From positions 1 through 20,615 of the forward strand of contig CAKOQM010000023.1 in NCBI GenBank assembly GCA_934101275.1: a DNA stretch of 20,615 bases, given 5' to 3'. Below, in pieces: positions 1 through 7,392 of the stretch. The DNA comes from an uncultured Bacilli bacterium. GTDB taxonomy: Bacteria; Bacillota_I; Bacilli_A; RF39; UBA660. The notes beneath the pieces were generated by a model. That model was not told the origin of the DNA. It searched no databases and saw only the letters and a list, made by a program, of their open reading frames with translations. How positions within the stretch are numbered: position 1 is the stretch's first letter; each line of letters opens with the position of its first letter. The position numbers were made by a program, and so were the translations under genes.

Positions 1-28
1 GTATAAGAAAAATACAGGTTGCTTTTGA

Positions 29-1189
29 GCAATTTTTAAAAAGACTTATGGGTATCACAAAAACAGGTCATACTGGTTTTCGGAATCCGTACCTTTTGTT
101 GAAGCCGCGGAAATTGGAACGGAAAAGGTGATTAAAGACCATTCGACGATTGGTATTGTGGTTACCACGGATGGCTCTTTTGGCGAGTTAAAAAGAGAAG
201 ATTATTTAGAAGCTGAAGAAAAAGTCATTGGTGAACTTATGAGTATCGGTAAACCTTTCATTATCGTTTTAAACACAACGCATCCGGATAATCCGGAAAC
301 AAGAAGTATTAAAGAAAGCTTACAAGAATCTTACAACGTACCAGTTTTACCTATTAATGTTGAGAATATGGAAGAGCCTGAAATTTTAAGTATTTTAAAA
401 GAAGCCTTATACGAATTTCCTGTTTTGGATATTGCCGTTGATATTCCTAAATGGGTTAATGTGTTACCGAATACGCATGATATTAAAAAACATTACTTAG
501 AAAAAATCAAAGAAAGTGTCGGTAGTGTAAATAAAGTTCGGGATGTGGAAGATATTATCACGCATTTTACCTCTTCGGAATATATTTCGAAAGCGTATAT
601 CAGCCATTTAGATACATCGAATGGGGTCGTTAGTATTCGCCTAGAAAGTGATGATAGCCTATATCAAAGTGTTTTAAAAAGTTTAGTCGGGGATGCTGCC
701 ACTTCAAAAGCAGGTTTATTAAAAGTGTTTACGACCTATGCAGAAGGTAAAGAAGAATTAGATGCCATTAAAGATGCTTTAAAACAAACGAAAACCACGG
801 GTTATGGTATTGTTTATCCAACTCTTAATGACATGAAACTACAAACACCAGAGATTATTAAACAAGGTAATCGGTATGGAGTAAAACTTCATGCGGTAGC
901 AAGTTCTATTCATATGATGAAAGTAGATGTGGAAAGTACTTTTGAACCCATTATTGGTTCCGAGTTACAAAGTAAAGAACTTATTAACTATTTAATGAAA
1001 GATTATCAAACAGACCCTTCTAGTATTTGGAAAAGTGAAATTTTTGGTCGAAGTTTAGATGTGATTGTTAAAGAGGGGATTCAAGCCAAACTTTCTATTA
1101 TGCCTGAAAATACCCGTTATAAATTAAGTCAAACAGTGACAAAAATTGTAAACAAAGGGTCAAGTAATTTAATTGCCTTTGTTATATAG
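29..1189 (+). CDS. spoIVA: Stage IV sporulation protein A, 5'-truncated
   Basis: SpoIVA is the ATPase that polymerises on the forespore membrane and forms the base of the spore coat. The translation from about position 71 matches my memory of B. subtilis SpoIVA almost column by column: PFVEAAEIGTEKVI, DHSTIGIVVTTDG, the YEFPVL segment, the SIHMMKVDVES segment, SIWKSEIFGRSL, and the terminal AKLSIMPENTRYKL. The family is about 490 aa, so the N-terminal GTPase-like half with the Walker A motif lies outside the window. The frame is open only from position 29, because TGA at 26-28 interrupts it, and residues encoded by about 29-70 do not resemble the family. The GTG at 128 is internal and is not the true start. 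A hairpin terminator follows. Identity is certain; the state of the 5' end is not. Confidence 0.93.
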   Translation, partial: AIFKKTYGYHKNRSYWFSESVPFVEAAEIGTEKVIKDHSTIGIVVTTDGSFGELKREDYLEAEEKVIGELMSIGKPFIIVLNTTHPDNPETRSIKESLQESYNVPVLPINVENMEEPEILSILKEALYEFPVLDIAVDIPKWVNVLPNTHDIKKHYLEKIKESVGSVNKVRDVEDIITHFTSSEYISKAYISHLDTSNGVVSIRLESDDSLYQSVLKSLVGDAATSKAGLLKVFTTYAEGKEELDAIKDALKQTKTTGYGIVYPTLNDMKLQTPEIIKQGNRYGVKLHAVASSIHMMKVDVESTFEPIIGSELQSKELINYLMKDYQTDPSSIWKSEIFGRSLDVIVKEGIQAKLSIMPENTRYKLSQTVTKIVNKGSSNLIAFVI

Positions 1190-1192
1190 TGA

Positions 1193-1219
1193 AAAAAATG
1201 CCTAAAAATGGCATTTTTT
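1193..1219 (+). terminator. Rho-independent terminator after spoIVA
   Basis: An A-rich arm ending in ATGCC pairs with GGCAT followed by six T, around a 7-nt A-rich loop, starting four bases after the spoIVA stop codon. Confidence 0.8.
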
Positions 1220-1300
1220 CTTGATTTTAAGTGTAAAGTTTGATAATTTTAATATGTAAGGGTAAGCCCTTATTAGAATTTGAAAGGATGGACAATTATT

Positions 1301-1573
1301 ATGTCAAGACAAGATTTAATCGATTATGTAGCAGAAGATACACAAATTAGTAAAGCAGAAGCTGGCCGTGTATTAGATTCTATTTTAAAAGGAATTGAAA
1401 AAGGACTTATTGAATCAAAAGAAGTTACTTTTGTAGGTTTTGGTAAATTCTCTGTAAAAACTCGTGAAGCAAGAGAAGGTATTAATCCATCAACAAAAGA
1501 AAAAATCCAAATTCCTGCTAAAAACGCTGTTACATTTAAAGCTGGTAAAAAATTAAAAGATTCTGTTCAATAA
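1301..1573 (+). CDS. hup: DNA-binding protein HU
   Basis: HU is a small histone-like dimer that bends and compacts DNA in the nucleoid. The 90-residue product has the family length and signatures: an N-terminal helix beginning MSRQDLIDYVAE, a VTFVGFGKFSV segment, and the DNA-contacting arm with GINPSTKEKIQIPA, ending in FKAGKKLKDSV. The ATG at 1301 is chosen over an upstream in-frame TTG at 1280, because HU proteins start at this point and an AAAGGA ribosome site lies at 1283-1288. Spacing is rather long (12 nt). It is a single-gene unit between two terminators, and in spore formers HU normally stands alone like this. Confidence 0.95.
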   Translation: MSRQDLIDYVAEDTQISKAEAGRVLDSILKGIEKGLIESKEVTFVGFGKFSVKTREAREGINPSTKEKIQIPAKNAVTFKAGKKLKDSVQ

Positions 1574-1581
1574 GAGAATGG

Positions 1582-1619
1582 AAAAAACTATTAGAAAATA
1601 AAATTCTAGTAGTTTTTTT
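1582..1619. terminator. Bidirectional terminator between hup and apeB
   Basis: A 15-bp stem (1582-1596 with 1604-1618, one G-U pair) has six A on the left and seven T on the right, so it can end transcription of hup on + and of the convergent aminopeptidase gene on -. It abuts the stop codon of the aminopeptidase. Confidence 0.85.
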
Positions 1620-2871
1620 ATTTGATTTCTTTTAAAGAAGTTTCATAAAAGAGCTTCATCATAGCTTTTAAAGATTCATAGTCTTTTAAAGAACAAACTT
1701 CTAAAGAAGAGTGCATAGCTAGTTCACCGATGCCGACATCGATAGAATTCACACTGACTTGTCTTAGACTTAAACTACTTAAGGTAGAGCCTCCCGTTAA
1801 ATCATTTTTTAAGGTGGCATCTTGGTAAGGAATTTTATTTTTTTGACATAAATCTTTTAACAAAGAAGAAAAAGAAGCATCGGTGGTACTTTCTACTTCC
1901 TTTATAATAGCAAACCCTTTTCCTAAATAAACATTCCCTGTGATATCTTTATATTCGGGATGATTAGGATGAACCGCATGGGTATTATCTGAACTTATAA
2001 TAAAACTTTTGGCTAAGGAAGAGGCTACATCCATTTTTAAAGAGGCACTTATTCTTTTTAAGGTATCAATTAAAAAATCACTTTCCGCACCTTCTTTAGT
2101 AAGACTACCAATTTCTTCATGATTAAATGTACAAAAAAGATTAATATGCGAGGTTGCCTTAGTCTTTAAAAAAGCATAAAAGGATGCGGAGACACTGGTT
2201 ATATTATCAATACGAGGAGACAAGAGTAAATGGCTTTCGATTATTTCGGCAGCATCTTTATTATAAAGAAAAAAGTCATAATCAAGGATTTCATCACTTG
2301 CTGCTAAGTTTAGTTTTTCCCTTAATATTTTTTCAAAATCTTTTTCATTTTTGGATAAACCTAAAATAGGTTGTAAATCTTTTTGCATATTAAGGTCAAG
2401 ACTCGAATTAGCTTTATCATTTAAATGAATCGCGACACTAGGAATAATAGCCAAGGCTTCTTTTAAATCCACGATTTGTTTTTGGATTTTCGTTTTCTTT
2501 TTGGTATACAATCTTCCGGCTAAAGATAAAGGATGATCGAGCCACCCATAGTTTAAGAGTCCGCCATAAGGCATGACATTGACACTTAAATAGTTTTCCG
2601 TGATATTTTCCCCTTTAGGCTTTAAAAGAAGACTCGGGGTATCGTTATGGGTTGTAATAATTTGAAAGTGCGTTCTTTTGGAAGGTACTTTAAAAGCTAT
2701 TAAACTGGCATCATTACGGGTTACAAAGTAGTTTCCTTCTTGTAAGTCCCATATATCCGTTTCTTTTAATTCCTTAAAATTATTTTTCAAAAGAATCTCT
2801 TTTAAAAATTGGGTACAGGTAAAAGTACAGGTTCCTTTTTCTAACATATCTAAAAGTTCTTTATTTTTCAT
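1618..2871 (-). CDS. apeB: M18-family aminopeptidase
   Basis: M18 peptidases are cytosolic dizinc enzymes that remove N-terminal residues from peptides. The roughly 417-aa product has the usual length and metal-site motifs in order: THNDTP (first His and Asp ligands, near residue 75), SPRIDNITS (bridging Asp, about 220), NHEEIGS (catalytic and ligand Glu, E252/E253), SSDNTHAVHPNHPEY (Asp ligand, about 295), and a C-terminal LTGGSTLSSLS with the substrate-binding region. Three starts lie together on the minus strand: GTG at 2880, ATG at 2877 and ATG at 2871. I chose 2871 because a GTGATG element sits just upstream, like the GGTGAT ribosome sites of neighbours; the choice is uncertain by up to three residues. 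The gene is divergent from pyk and convergent with hup, so it is a single-gene unit. Confidence 0.92.
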   Translation of the reverse strand: MKNKELLDMLEKGTCTFTCTQFLKEILLKNNFKELKETDIWDLQEGNYFVTRNDASLIAFKVPSKRTHFQIITTHNDTPSLLLKPKGENITENYLSVNVMPYGGLLNYGWLDHPLSLAGRLYTKKKTKIQKQIVDLKEALAIIPSVAIHLNDKANSSLDLNMQKDLQPILGLSKNEKDFEKILREKLNLAASDEILDYDFFLYNKDAAEIIESHLLLSPRIDNITSVSASFYAFLKTKATSHINLFCTFNHEEIGSLTKEGAESDFLIDTLKRISASLKMDVASSLAKSFIISSDNTHAVHPNHPEYKDITGNVYLGKGFAIIKEVESTTDASFSSLLKDLCQKNKIPYQDATLKNDLTGGSTLSSLSLRQVSVNSIDVGIGELAMHSSLEVCSLKDYESLKAMMKLFYETSLKEIK

Positions 2872-2901
2872 ATTCATCACAAATTTATTATGGGGAAACT
2901 C

Positions 2902-2930
2902 TTGATTTTTATACCTCTTTATAGTAAAAT
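2902..2930 (+). promoter_or_regulatory. Promoter of pyk
   Basis: TTGATT at 2902-2907 and TAAAAT at 2925-2930 are separated by 17 bp, giving a standard vegetative promoter 30 bp before the pyk start. The same short region must also contain the divergent aminopeptidase promoter. Confidence 0.65.
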
Positions 2931-2960
2931 CATTTTTGTTCGAAAAAGGAGTATATGGTT

Positions 2961-4376
2961 ATGAAAAAAACAAAAATTATTTGTAGTATAGGACCAAAAA
3001 GTAACACACCTGATGTGATGGAACAAATGGTTTTAGCTGGAATGAATGTAGCAAGAATTAACTTTTCTCATGCTACTTTAGAAGAAAGACAACAAGCTTT
3101 AGATTCTGTTCATGAAGTAAGAAAAAGAACAGGTTTAAGTGTTGCTATTTTATGGGATACGAAAGGACCTGAATTTAGATGCGGTGTTATGGAAAATGAT
3201 GGCATTGATTTATTAGATGGTCAAATAGTTCGTCTTGTTAAAGAAAATGTTTTGGGAACAAGCGAGAGATTCTCTGTAAATCATCCTGAAGCTATTGATT
3301 CTTTAAATGTTGGTGATGTTGTTTTACTTGAAAATGCTAAGATGAAACTTGAAGTTATTAGTAAAGAAGAAGATGGCGTTACTTGCCGTGTTGTTAGTGG
3401 TGGACATTTAGGAAACCGTAAGAGTATGAGTGCTCCTGGTGTCAAACTTGATATTCCATTTATTGGTGAAGCAGACAAAGAAGATTTAATTTATGCTTGT
3501 GAACATGGTGGAGAATTCGTAGCATTATCTTTTGTTAACTGTGCAGAAGATGTTTTAGCGGCTAAAGAATTATTAAAAGAACATGGTAGAGAAGACTTCC
3601 AAATTATTTGTAAAATTGAAAGTGCTTTAGGTATTGAAAACTTAGAAAGTATCTTAGATGTTTCAGATGGTATTATGGTAGCTCGTGGTGACCTTGGAAC
3701 AGAAATTCCAAGTGAACTTGTACCAATTGAACAAAAGAAAATGATTAAGGCATGCCGTCGTCGTAATAAAATTTGTGTTGTGGCAACAGAAATGCTTGAA
3801 ACAATGATGGAAAATGCGCGTCCAAAAAGAGCTGAGACAAGTGACATTGCTAATGCAGTATTAGATGGAACGGATGCGGTTATGTTATCTGGTGAAACAA
3901 CAATGGGTAAACATCCAATTGAAACCGTTGCTGCTATGGCTCGTATTTGTGAAGTTACCGAAAAATATGCGGAATATAATGTTGTTAATGAAACACGTTT
4001 AGTGAATAATGCTAGAGATGCTATTGCAACCGCTGTTGTTGATACAGCAAATCGTTTAAATGCTAAACTCATTACAACCGCTACTGTTCATGGTAGAACC
4101 GCTCGTTTGATCAGCAACTTTAGACCAGTTGCCCCAATTTTAGCTTTAACACCAAGTGCTAAAGATGGTCGTCGTCTCATTTTAAATTATGGTATTTATC
4201 CAGTAGAAATGCCTCTTATGAATTCAACAGATGAAGTTATTGGTAATAGTATCTTAGAAGCCAAGAAATTCTTACCACTTCAAAAAGACGATATTATTGT
4301 TATTACGGGTGGTTACCCTAATACAGATACAGATCGTACAACAAACCTAATGAAAATCGAACAAATTAAGGACTAA
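2961..4376 (+). CDS. pyk: Pyruvate kinase
   Basis: Pyruvate kinase transfers phosphate from phosphoenolpyruvate to ADP at the end of glycolysis, in the cytosol. The protein begins MKKTKIICSIGPKS and has the barrel motifs GMNVARINFSHA, LWDTKGPEFR, CKIESALGIENL (catalytic Lys), MVARGDLGTEI (metal-binding loop) and the signature ATEMLETMMENARPKRAE. It ends in the C-terminal allosteric domain. At 471 residues it lacks the extra PEP-utiliser-like domain found at the C-terminus of Bacillus pyruvate kinases. An ATG at 2955 is also in frame, but the AAGGAG site at 2946-2951 is only 3 nt from it and 9 nt from the ATG at 2961, so 2961 is preferred. I see no convincing terminator before the pilin promoter, so some read-through into the secretion locus is possible. 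Confidence 0.97.
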   Translation: MKKTKIICSIGPKSNTPDVMEQMVLAGMNVARINFSHATLEERQQALDSVHEVRKRTGLSVAILWDTKGPEFRCGVMENDGIDLLDGQIVRLVKENVLGTSERFSVNHPEAIDSLNVGDVVLLENAKMKLEVISKEEDGVTCRVVSGGHLGNRKSMSAPGVKLDIPFIGEADKEDLIYACEHGGEFVALSFVNCAEDVLAAKELLKEHGREDFQIICKIESALGIENLESILDVSDGIMVARGDLGTEIPSELVPIEQKKMIKACRRRNKICVVATEMLETMMENARPKRAETSDIANAVLDGTDAVMLSGETTMGKHPIETVAAMARICEVTEKYAEYNVVNETRLVNNARDAIATAVVDTANRLNAKLITTATVHGRTARLISNFRPVAPILALTPSAKDGRRLILNYGIYPVEMPLMNSTDEVIGNSILEAKKFLPLQKDDIIVITGGYPNTDTDRTTNLMKIEQIKD

Positions 4377-4388
4377 TCTAATATTTAC

Positions 4389-4416
4389 TTGACTTTATAA
4401 AGCTTTGTAGTATAAA
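4389..4416 (+). promoter_or_regulatory. Promoter of the first pilin gene
   Basis: TTGACT at 4389-4394 and TATAAA at 4411-4416 with a 16-bp spacer, 33 bp before the start codon. This is the closest match to the vegetative consensus in the locus, which fits strong expression of the short pilin. Confidence 0.65.
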
Positions 4417-4449
4417 ATATGATTATGTTAAAAGAAATGAGGTTTAATT

Positions 4450-4836
4450 ATGGGTTTAATTGGAGCTGTTAATTTTTGTAGAAATTCTGCCAATGTATGG
4501 CAAATCGTAGGTTATGCTTTCTTTATTTTCAAAATTATTATCCCAATTTTATTAATTGTTTGGGGTATGCTTGATTTAGGTAGAGCTGTTGTAGCTGCTA
4601 AAGATGATGAAATTAAAAAAGCTACTAAATCACTTGCTATGCGTGCTATTGCAGCTGTTGCTATTTTCTTTGTACCTACTATTGTAGGTATTGTACTAGG
4701 CTTAATTTCAAGCTTTAATACCGAAGATGTTAGAGAAGACTGGAATGTATGTCGTACTTGTATTACTTCACCAGGCGAGTCTGAATGTGAGAATGCGGCA
4801 AGTTCTGCATGGAACGGTGATATTGATATGAACTAG
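4450..4836 (+). CDS. Short VirB2/TrbC-like pilin (probable major subunit)
   Basis: This 128-aa protein is the minimal form of the module repeated in the next six genes. It has a short N-terminal segment with Cys10, a first membrane segment (about 17-40), a cytoplasmic loop with AAKDDEIKKATKS (about 49-62), a second membrane segment (about 66-88), and an outside tail with Cys101, Cys104 and Cys113. Two membrane helices joined by a charged cytoplasmic loop are the topology of VirB2/TrbC pilins of type IV secretion systems. No cleavable signal peptide is evident, unlike in its neighbours. A GAGG site lies 7 nt before the ATG. It has its own promoter and strong terminator, so it can be made in different amounts from the rest. 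The pilin assignment is inferred from topology and from the VirB3/VirB4/VirB6 genes downstream. Confidence 0.75.
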   Translation: MGLIGAVNFCRNSANVWQIVGYAFFIFKIIIPILLIVWGMLDLGRAVVAAKDDEIKKATKSLAMRAIAAVAIFFVPTIVGIVLGLISSFNTEDVREDWNVCRTCITSPGESECENAASSAWNGDIDMN

Positions 4837-4859
4837 TGTCGAAAAACACTAGTTTTTTT
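4831..4859 (+). terminator. Terminator of the short pilin gene
   Basis: A perfect 9-bp stem (AACTAGTGT at 4831-4839 with its complement at 4846-4854) runs into seven T. It overlaps the stop codon and isolates the gene from the next one. Confidence 0.88.
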
Positions 4860-4869
4860 ATGTGATTGT

Positions 4870-4900
4870 TGCTATAATTTATACATAAAGTTTAGGTGAT
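4870..4900 (+). promoter_or_regulatory. Extended -10 promoter and ribosome site, cassette copy 1
   Basis: TGCTATAAT at 4870-4878 is an exact TGnTATAAT extended -10 element; no good -35 is needed. It is followed by TTATACATAAAG and an AGGTGAT ribosome site at 4894-4900, 5 nt before the ATG. Nearly the same string precedes the next gene. Confidence 0.65.
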
Positions 4901-4905
4901 CGTTA

Positions 4906-6078
4906 ATGAAAAAGAAAATCCTTTTTTTGTTTATATTAATGTTTTTTAGTGTTATTGCAACCGTTAATGCTGAAGAATTAACGTGTTATTATACAAGACA
5001 ACATAAAACACTTCAATCAGATATTATTGTGACTGTGAGTGATGACGGAACGGTTAGTGCTAAATGGGCTTTAGATAAAGCAAGTACATACTTAACTTTA
5101 CTTTCTAAAAATATTGTTTATAAAAATTTTTTGAAAAATAATGGTACCACTTTAAGTTGTACTTCAAATTTGTATGTGAGAATTGATGGTACCGCGGCAT
5201 TTGAAATTTATAGTCAATATGATGAGAGTGTTTTTTACAATAAGGCTTGTGATAACAATGGTTCCTGCTACCTGGCAACTTTGGATTCTTCAAAGTCTTC
5301 AGGGGATATTACCATTAATCAAGAAACGCCTTCTATGACGTGTGAATATAACAGCATGGGACTTTTACCGGGAAGTTCAGCTGCACGTATTCTTTATTCT
5401 GTTATTGATGGGAAACCTGTTTTTAGTCAAAAAGGTGGAGAAACCGTCTACACATTAACAGCTATTGATGATTTTGAAGTAGCCTCTTCTTGTGATGCAC
5501 AAGGATCACTTTATATAAGTTGTACTTATGGCATAAAATATACGTGTGATGTAAGTAGTAGTAAAAAAGGAAAATATAAAGGCGAAATTAAATTGGTTTC
5601 TAAAGAAGATGAAACTATAAAAGATGGGACTGAAATTGATGAAGATAACTATTATCGTGATCATTATAAGGATGATAAAAAATTTAATCCTAAGAAATTA
5701 TGTGAAGAAAATGACAATTGTAATATAAGTTTGGCTAATTTTTGTACGGATTCTAATGTTTCACGTACGTTTAAGTTTTTAGGTTTACTTTTTTATGTTG
5801 CTAAAATACTTATCCCAGCCATTGTTATTATCATGGGATTTGTCAACTTATTTAAAATTATGACTTTAGATAAAATAGATGAAGCAAAAAAATATGCCCG
5901 ATCTATTGTTGTACGTATTTTTGTTGGCATTGCAATCTTTTTGATACCAGGTATTATTAATGCTATTTATGATGGGGCTAAAGCTATTATTGGCAATGGT
6001 GGTACGGGTGGATTTGATAATTGCATAAATTGTTTACTTGATCCAACTTCTGACAAATGCTATATTGAAGAAAGCTAG
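4906..6078 (+). CDS. Pilin-anchored surface protein with two-part Cys-containing ectodomain
   Basis: A 390-aa secreted membrane protein. A signal peptide with core LFLFILMFFSVIATVNA is probably cut after Ala22. An ectodomain of about 250 residues follows. It seems to hold two related units, each opening with a Cys-x-Tyr motif (at Cys27 and again in MTCEYNSMG) and containing further cysteines, so disulfides are likely outside the cell. A charged linker then leads to the pilin-like module: Cys280, TM1 (about 288-315), a cytoplasmic loop with LDKIDEAKKYARS, TM2, and a tail with CINC and one later Cys. From residue 277 to the stop the DNA is identical to the next gene. The ectodomain matches nothing I recognise. 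It is probably a minor or decorating subunit of the pilus; an adhesin role is inference. A single-gene unit. Confidence 0.7.
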   Translation: MKKKILFLFILMFFSVIATVNAEELTCYYTRQHKTLQSDIIVTVSDDGTVSAKWALDKASTYLTLLSKNIVYKNFLKNNGTTLSCTSNLYVRIDGTAAFEIYSQYDESVFYNKACDNNGSCYLATLDSSKSSGDITINQETPSMTCEYNSMGLLPGSSAARILYSVIDGKPVFSQKGGETVYTLTAIDDFEVASSCDAQGSLYISCTYGIKYTCDVSSSKKGKYKGEIKLVSKEDETIKDGTEIDEDNYYRDHYKDDKKFNPKKLCEENDNCNISLANFCTDSNVSRTFKFLGLLFYVAKILIPAIVIIMGFVNLFKIMTLDKIDEAKKYARSIVVRIFVGIAIFLIPGIINAIYDGAKAIIGNGGTGGFDNCINCLLDPTSDKCYIEES

Positions 6079-6095
6079 AAAATACTAGTTTTTTT
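5734..6095 (+). repeat. 362-bp identical repeat, copy 1
   Basis: By eye this tract is identical base for base to 6986-7347 (offset 1252). It encodes the pilin-like C-terminal module, the stop codon and the terminator. Immediately 5' of it (5685-5733) the two genes still encode similar protein but with many silent differences, so the boundary is abrupt. Confidence 0.95.
6071..6095 (+). terminator. Terminator of the second pilin gene
   Basis: AAAGCTAG pairs with CTAGTTTT (one G-U pair) around a 6-nt loop, with a seven-T tract. The stop codon is inside the stem. It is weaker than the terminator at 4831-4859. Confidence 0.6.
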
Positions 6096-6104
6096 AGTAC
6101 TTAT

Positions 6105-6135
6105 TGCTATAATTTATACATAAAGCTAGGGTGAT
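6105..6135 (+). promoter_or_regulatory. Extended -10 promoter and ribosome site, cassette copy 2
   Basis: TGCTATAAT at 6105-6113 and AGGGTGAT at about 6128-6135 repeat the arrangement of copy 1; the 20 bases from TGCTATAAT through ATAAAG are the same. Confidence 0.65.
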
Positions 6136-6139
6136 TGGG

Positions 6140-7330
6140 ATGAAGGAAAAAATGTTCTTTTGGCTTTTATTTTCGTTTATTTTGTTTGGAATGTCTGGTG
6201 GAGCAAGTGCTTCAGAAAAATTAGCAACTTGTTCTTATAGTGTTAAGGATGTTCAAGATTTTGAAATAAAAATTTATAATGACAAAATTACTCATCCAGC
6301 TAATGATTGGGTTCCTGGAAAATCGATAATGTTTAAGTATAGTTTTAAAGAAAATGTCTATTTAAAAAAAGTATATAATGAAAATAAGCTAGCACCACAG
6401 TGTCCTACATTGGCTTACTGTACAGATGCCTCTGGAAATTATATAATTCAAGATGAAAATACCATTTGCGCTGCAGGTGGAGATTCTTCAACTTCTATTT
6501 CTGGTACTATGAAAATAGAAAAAAATAATGTTGAAGTAAAAGAAGACAAAAGTCGTACAGTTTGCACAAGATATTCAACGCCTCGTGGAGATAAAAAATT
6601 AGAAATCACATTTGGATATAATGCCGATGGAGAAAGAATTTTTAGCGTATACATAGAGGGTACTACGACAGGAGGAAGTGTCATGTATGATGCTGCTGTT
6701 GCTGTAAATAATATTATTTATTCTGTGGAAGAAGATTTATATGACGTTTTTTGGAATAAAGACAGTTGTGAAAGTAGTGCGTTATATTTTGAAAATCAAG
6801 GTGGAGAAACATCTGGAGTTAAACATTATATTATTACCAACAAAAAATCATCTGGATTAATCAACGGCAGCAATGACGATAGCACAGGGCATGAAGATAA
6901 AACTGAGTCTTCATCATCAACTAGCAACAAGCCATTTAACCCCAAAACTTTATGTGAAAACGATGATAACTGTAATATAAGTTTAGCTAATTTTTGTACG
7001 GATTCTAATGTTTCACGTACGTTTAAGTTTTTAGGTTTACTTTTTTATGTTGCTAAAATACTTATCCCAGCCATTGTTATTATCATGGGATTTGTCAACT
7101 TATTTAAAATTATGACTTTAGATAAAATAGATGAAGCAAAAAAATATGCCCGATCTATTGTTGTACGTATTTTTGTTGGCATTGCAATCTTTTTGATACC
7201 AGGTATTATTAATGCTATTTATGATGGGGCTAAAGCTATTATTGGCAATGGTGGTACGGGTGGATTTGATAATTGCATAAATTGTTTACTTGATCCAACT
7301 TCTGACAAATGCTATATTGAAGAAAGCTAG
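6140..7330 (+). CDS. Pilin-anchored surface protein, paralogue with a different ectodomain
   Basis: A 396-aa protein with a signal peptide (hydrophobic core MFFWLLFSFILFGMSGG, cut probably near ASA). Its ectodomain of about 230 residues has a sequence different from that of the preceding gene, but again opens with a Cys-x-Tyr unit (ATCSYSVKD) and has a second Cys-rich half beginning near TVCTRYST. A Ser/Thr-rich linker (HEDKTESSSSTSNK) precedes the pilin-like module, which from residue 283 to the end is identical to the previous protein. The ATG at 6140 follows the AGGGTGAT site and is preferred to GTG at 6131; the ATG at 6152 with an AAGGAAA site is an alternative. It has its own promoter and terminator. 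Role inferred as above: a variant minor subunit. Confidence 0.7.
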   Translation: MKEKMFFWLLFSFILFGMSGGASASEKLATCSYSVKDVQDFEIKIYNDKITHPANDWVPGKSIMFKYSFKENVYLKKVYNENKLAPQCPTLAYCTDASGNYIIQDENTICAAGGDSSTSISGTMKIEKNNVEVKEDKSRTVCTRYSTPRGDKKLEITFGYNADGERIFSVYIEGTTTGGSVMYDAAVAVNNIIYSVEEDLYDVFWNKDSCESSALYFENQGGETSGVKHYIITNKKSSGLINGSNDDSTGHEDKTESSSSTSNKPFNPKTLCENDDNCNISLANFCTDSNVSRTFKFLGLLFYVAKILIPAIVIIMGFVNLFKIMTLDKIDEAKKYARSIVVRIFVGIAIFLIPGIINAIYDGAKAIIGNGGTGGFDNCINCLLDPTSDKCYIEES

Positions 7331-7347
7331 AAAATACTAGTTTTTTT
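6986..7347 (+). repeat. 362-bp identical repeat, copy 2
   Basis: Second copy of 5734-6095, covering the 3' third of the paralogous gene plus its terminator T-tract. Sequence divergence resumes at both ends within one base. Confidence 0.95.
7323..7347 (+). terminator. Terminator of the third pilin gene
   Basis: Same short CTAG-based hairpin and seven-T tract as at 6071-6095, carried within the identical repeat. Confidence 0.6.
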
Positions 7348-7357
7348 CAATATTTAT

Positions 7358-7388
7358 TGATATAATTTTTTATGTAAAGTTTGGTGAT
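7358..7388 (+). promoter_or_regulatory. Extended -10 promoter and ribosome site, cassette copy 3
   Basis: TGATATAAT at 7358-7366 fits TGnTATAAT and is followed by a GGTGAT ribosome site at 7383-7388. A more diverged copy of the same promoter-leader cassette. Confidence 0.55.
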
Positions 7389-7392
7389 TAAT

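Noticed and set aside
26..28. TGA read as tryptophan (Mycoplasma-type code)
   Set aside because: Tryptophan is TGG throughout the window, no complete gene has an in-frame TGA, and TGA ends the gene at 13663-13665; sequence around 26-28 does not match SpoIVA anyway.
3491..4072. 193-residue open frame on the minus strand inside pyk
   Set aside because: It lies wholly opposite a certain pyruvate kinase gene, has no ribosome site and no recognisable motif; a shadow of codon bias.
5734..7347. Insertion sequence or transposon forming the 362-bp repeats
   Set aside because: The repeats are direct copies of coding sequence for the pilin-like module, with no transposase, inverted ends or target duplications.
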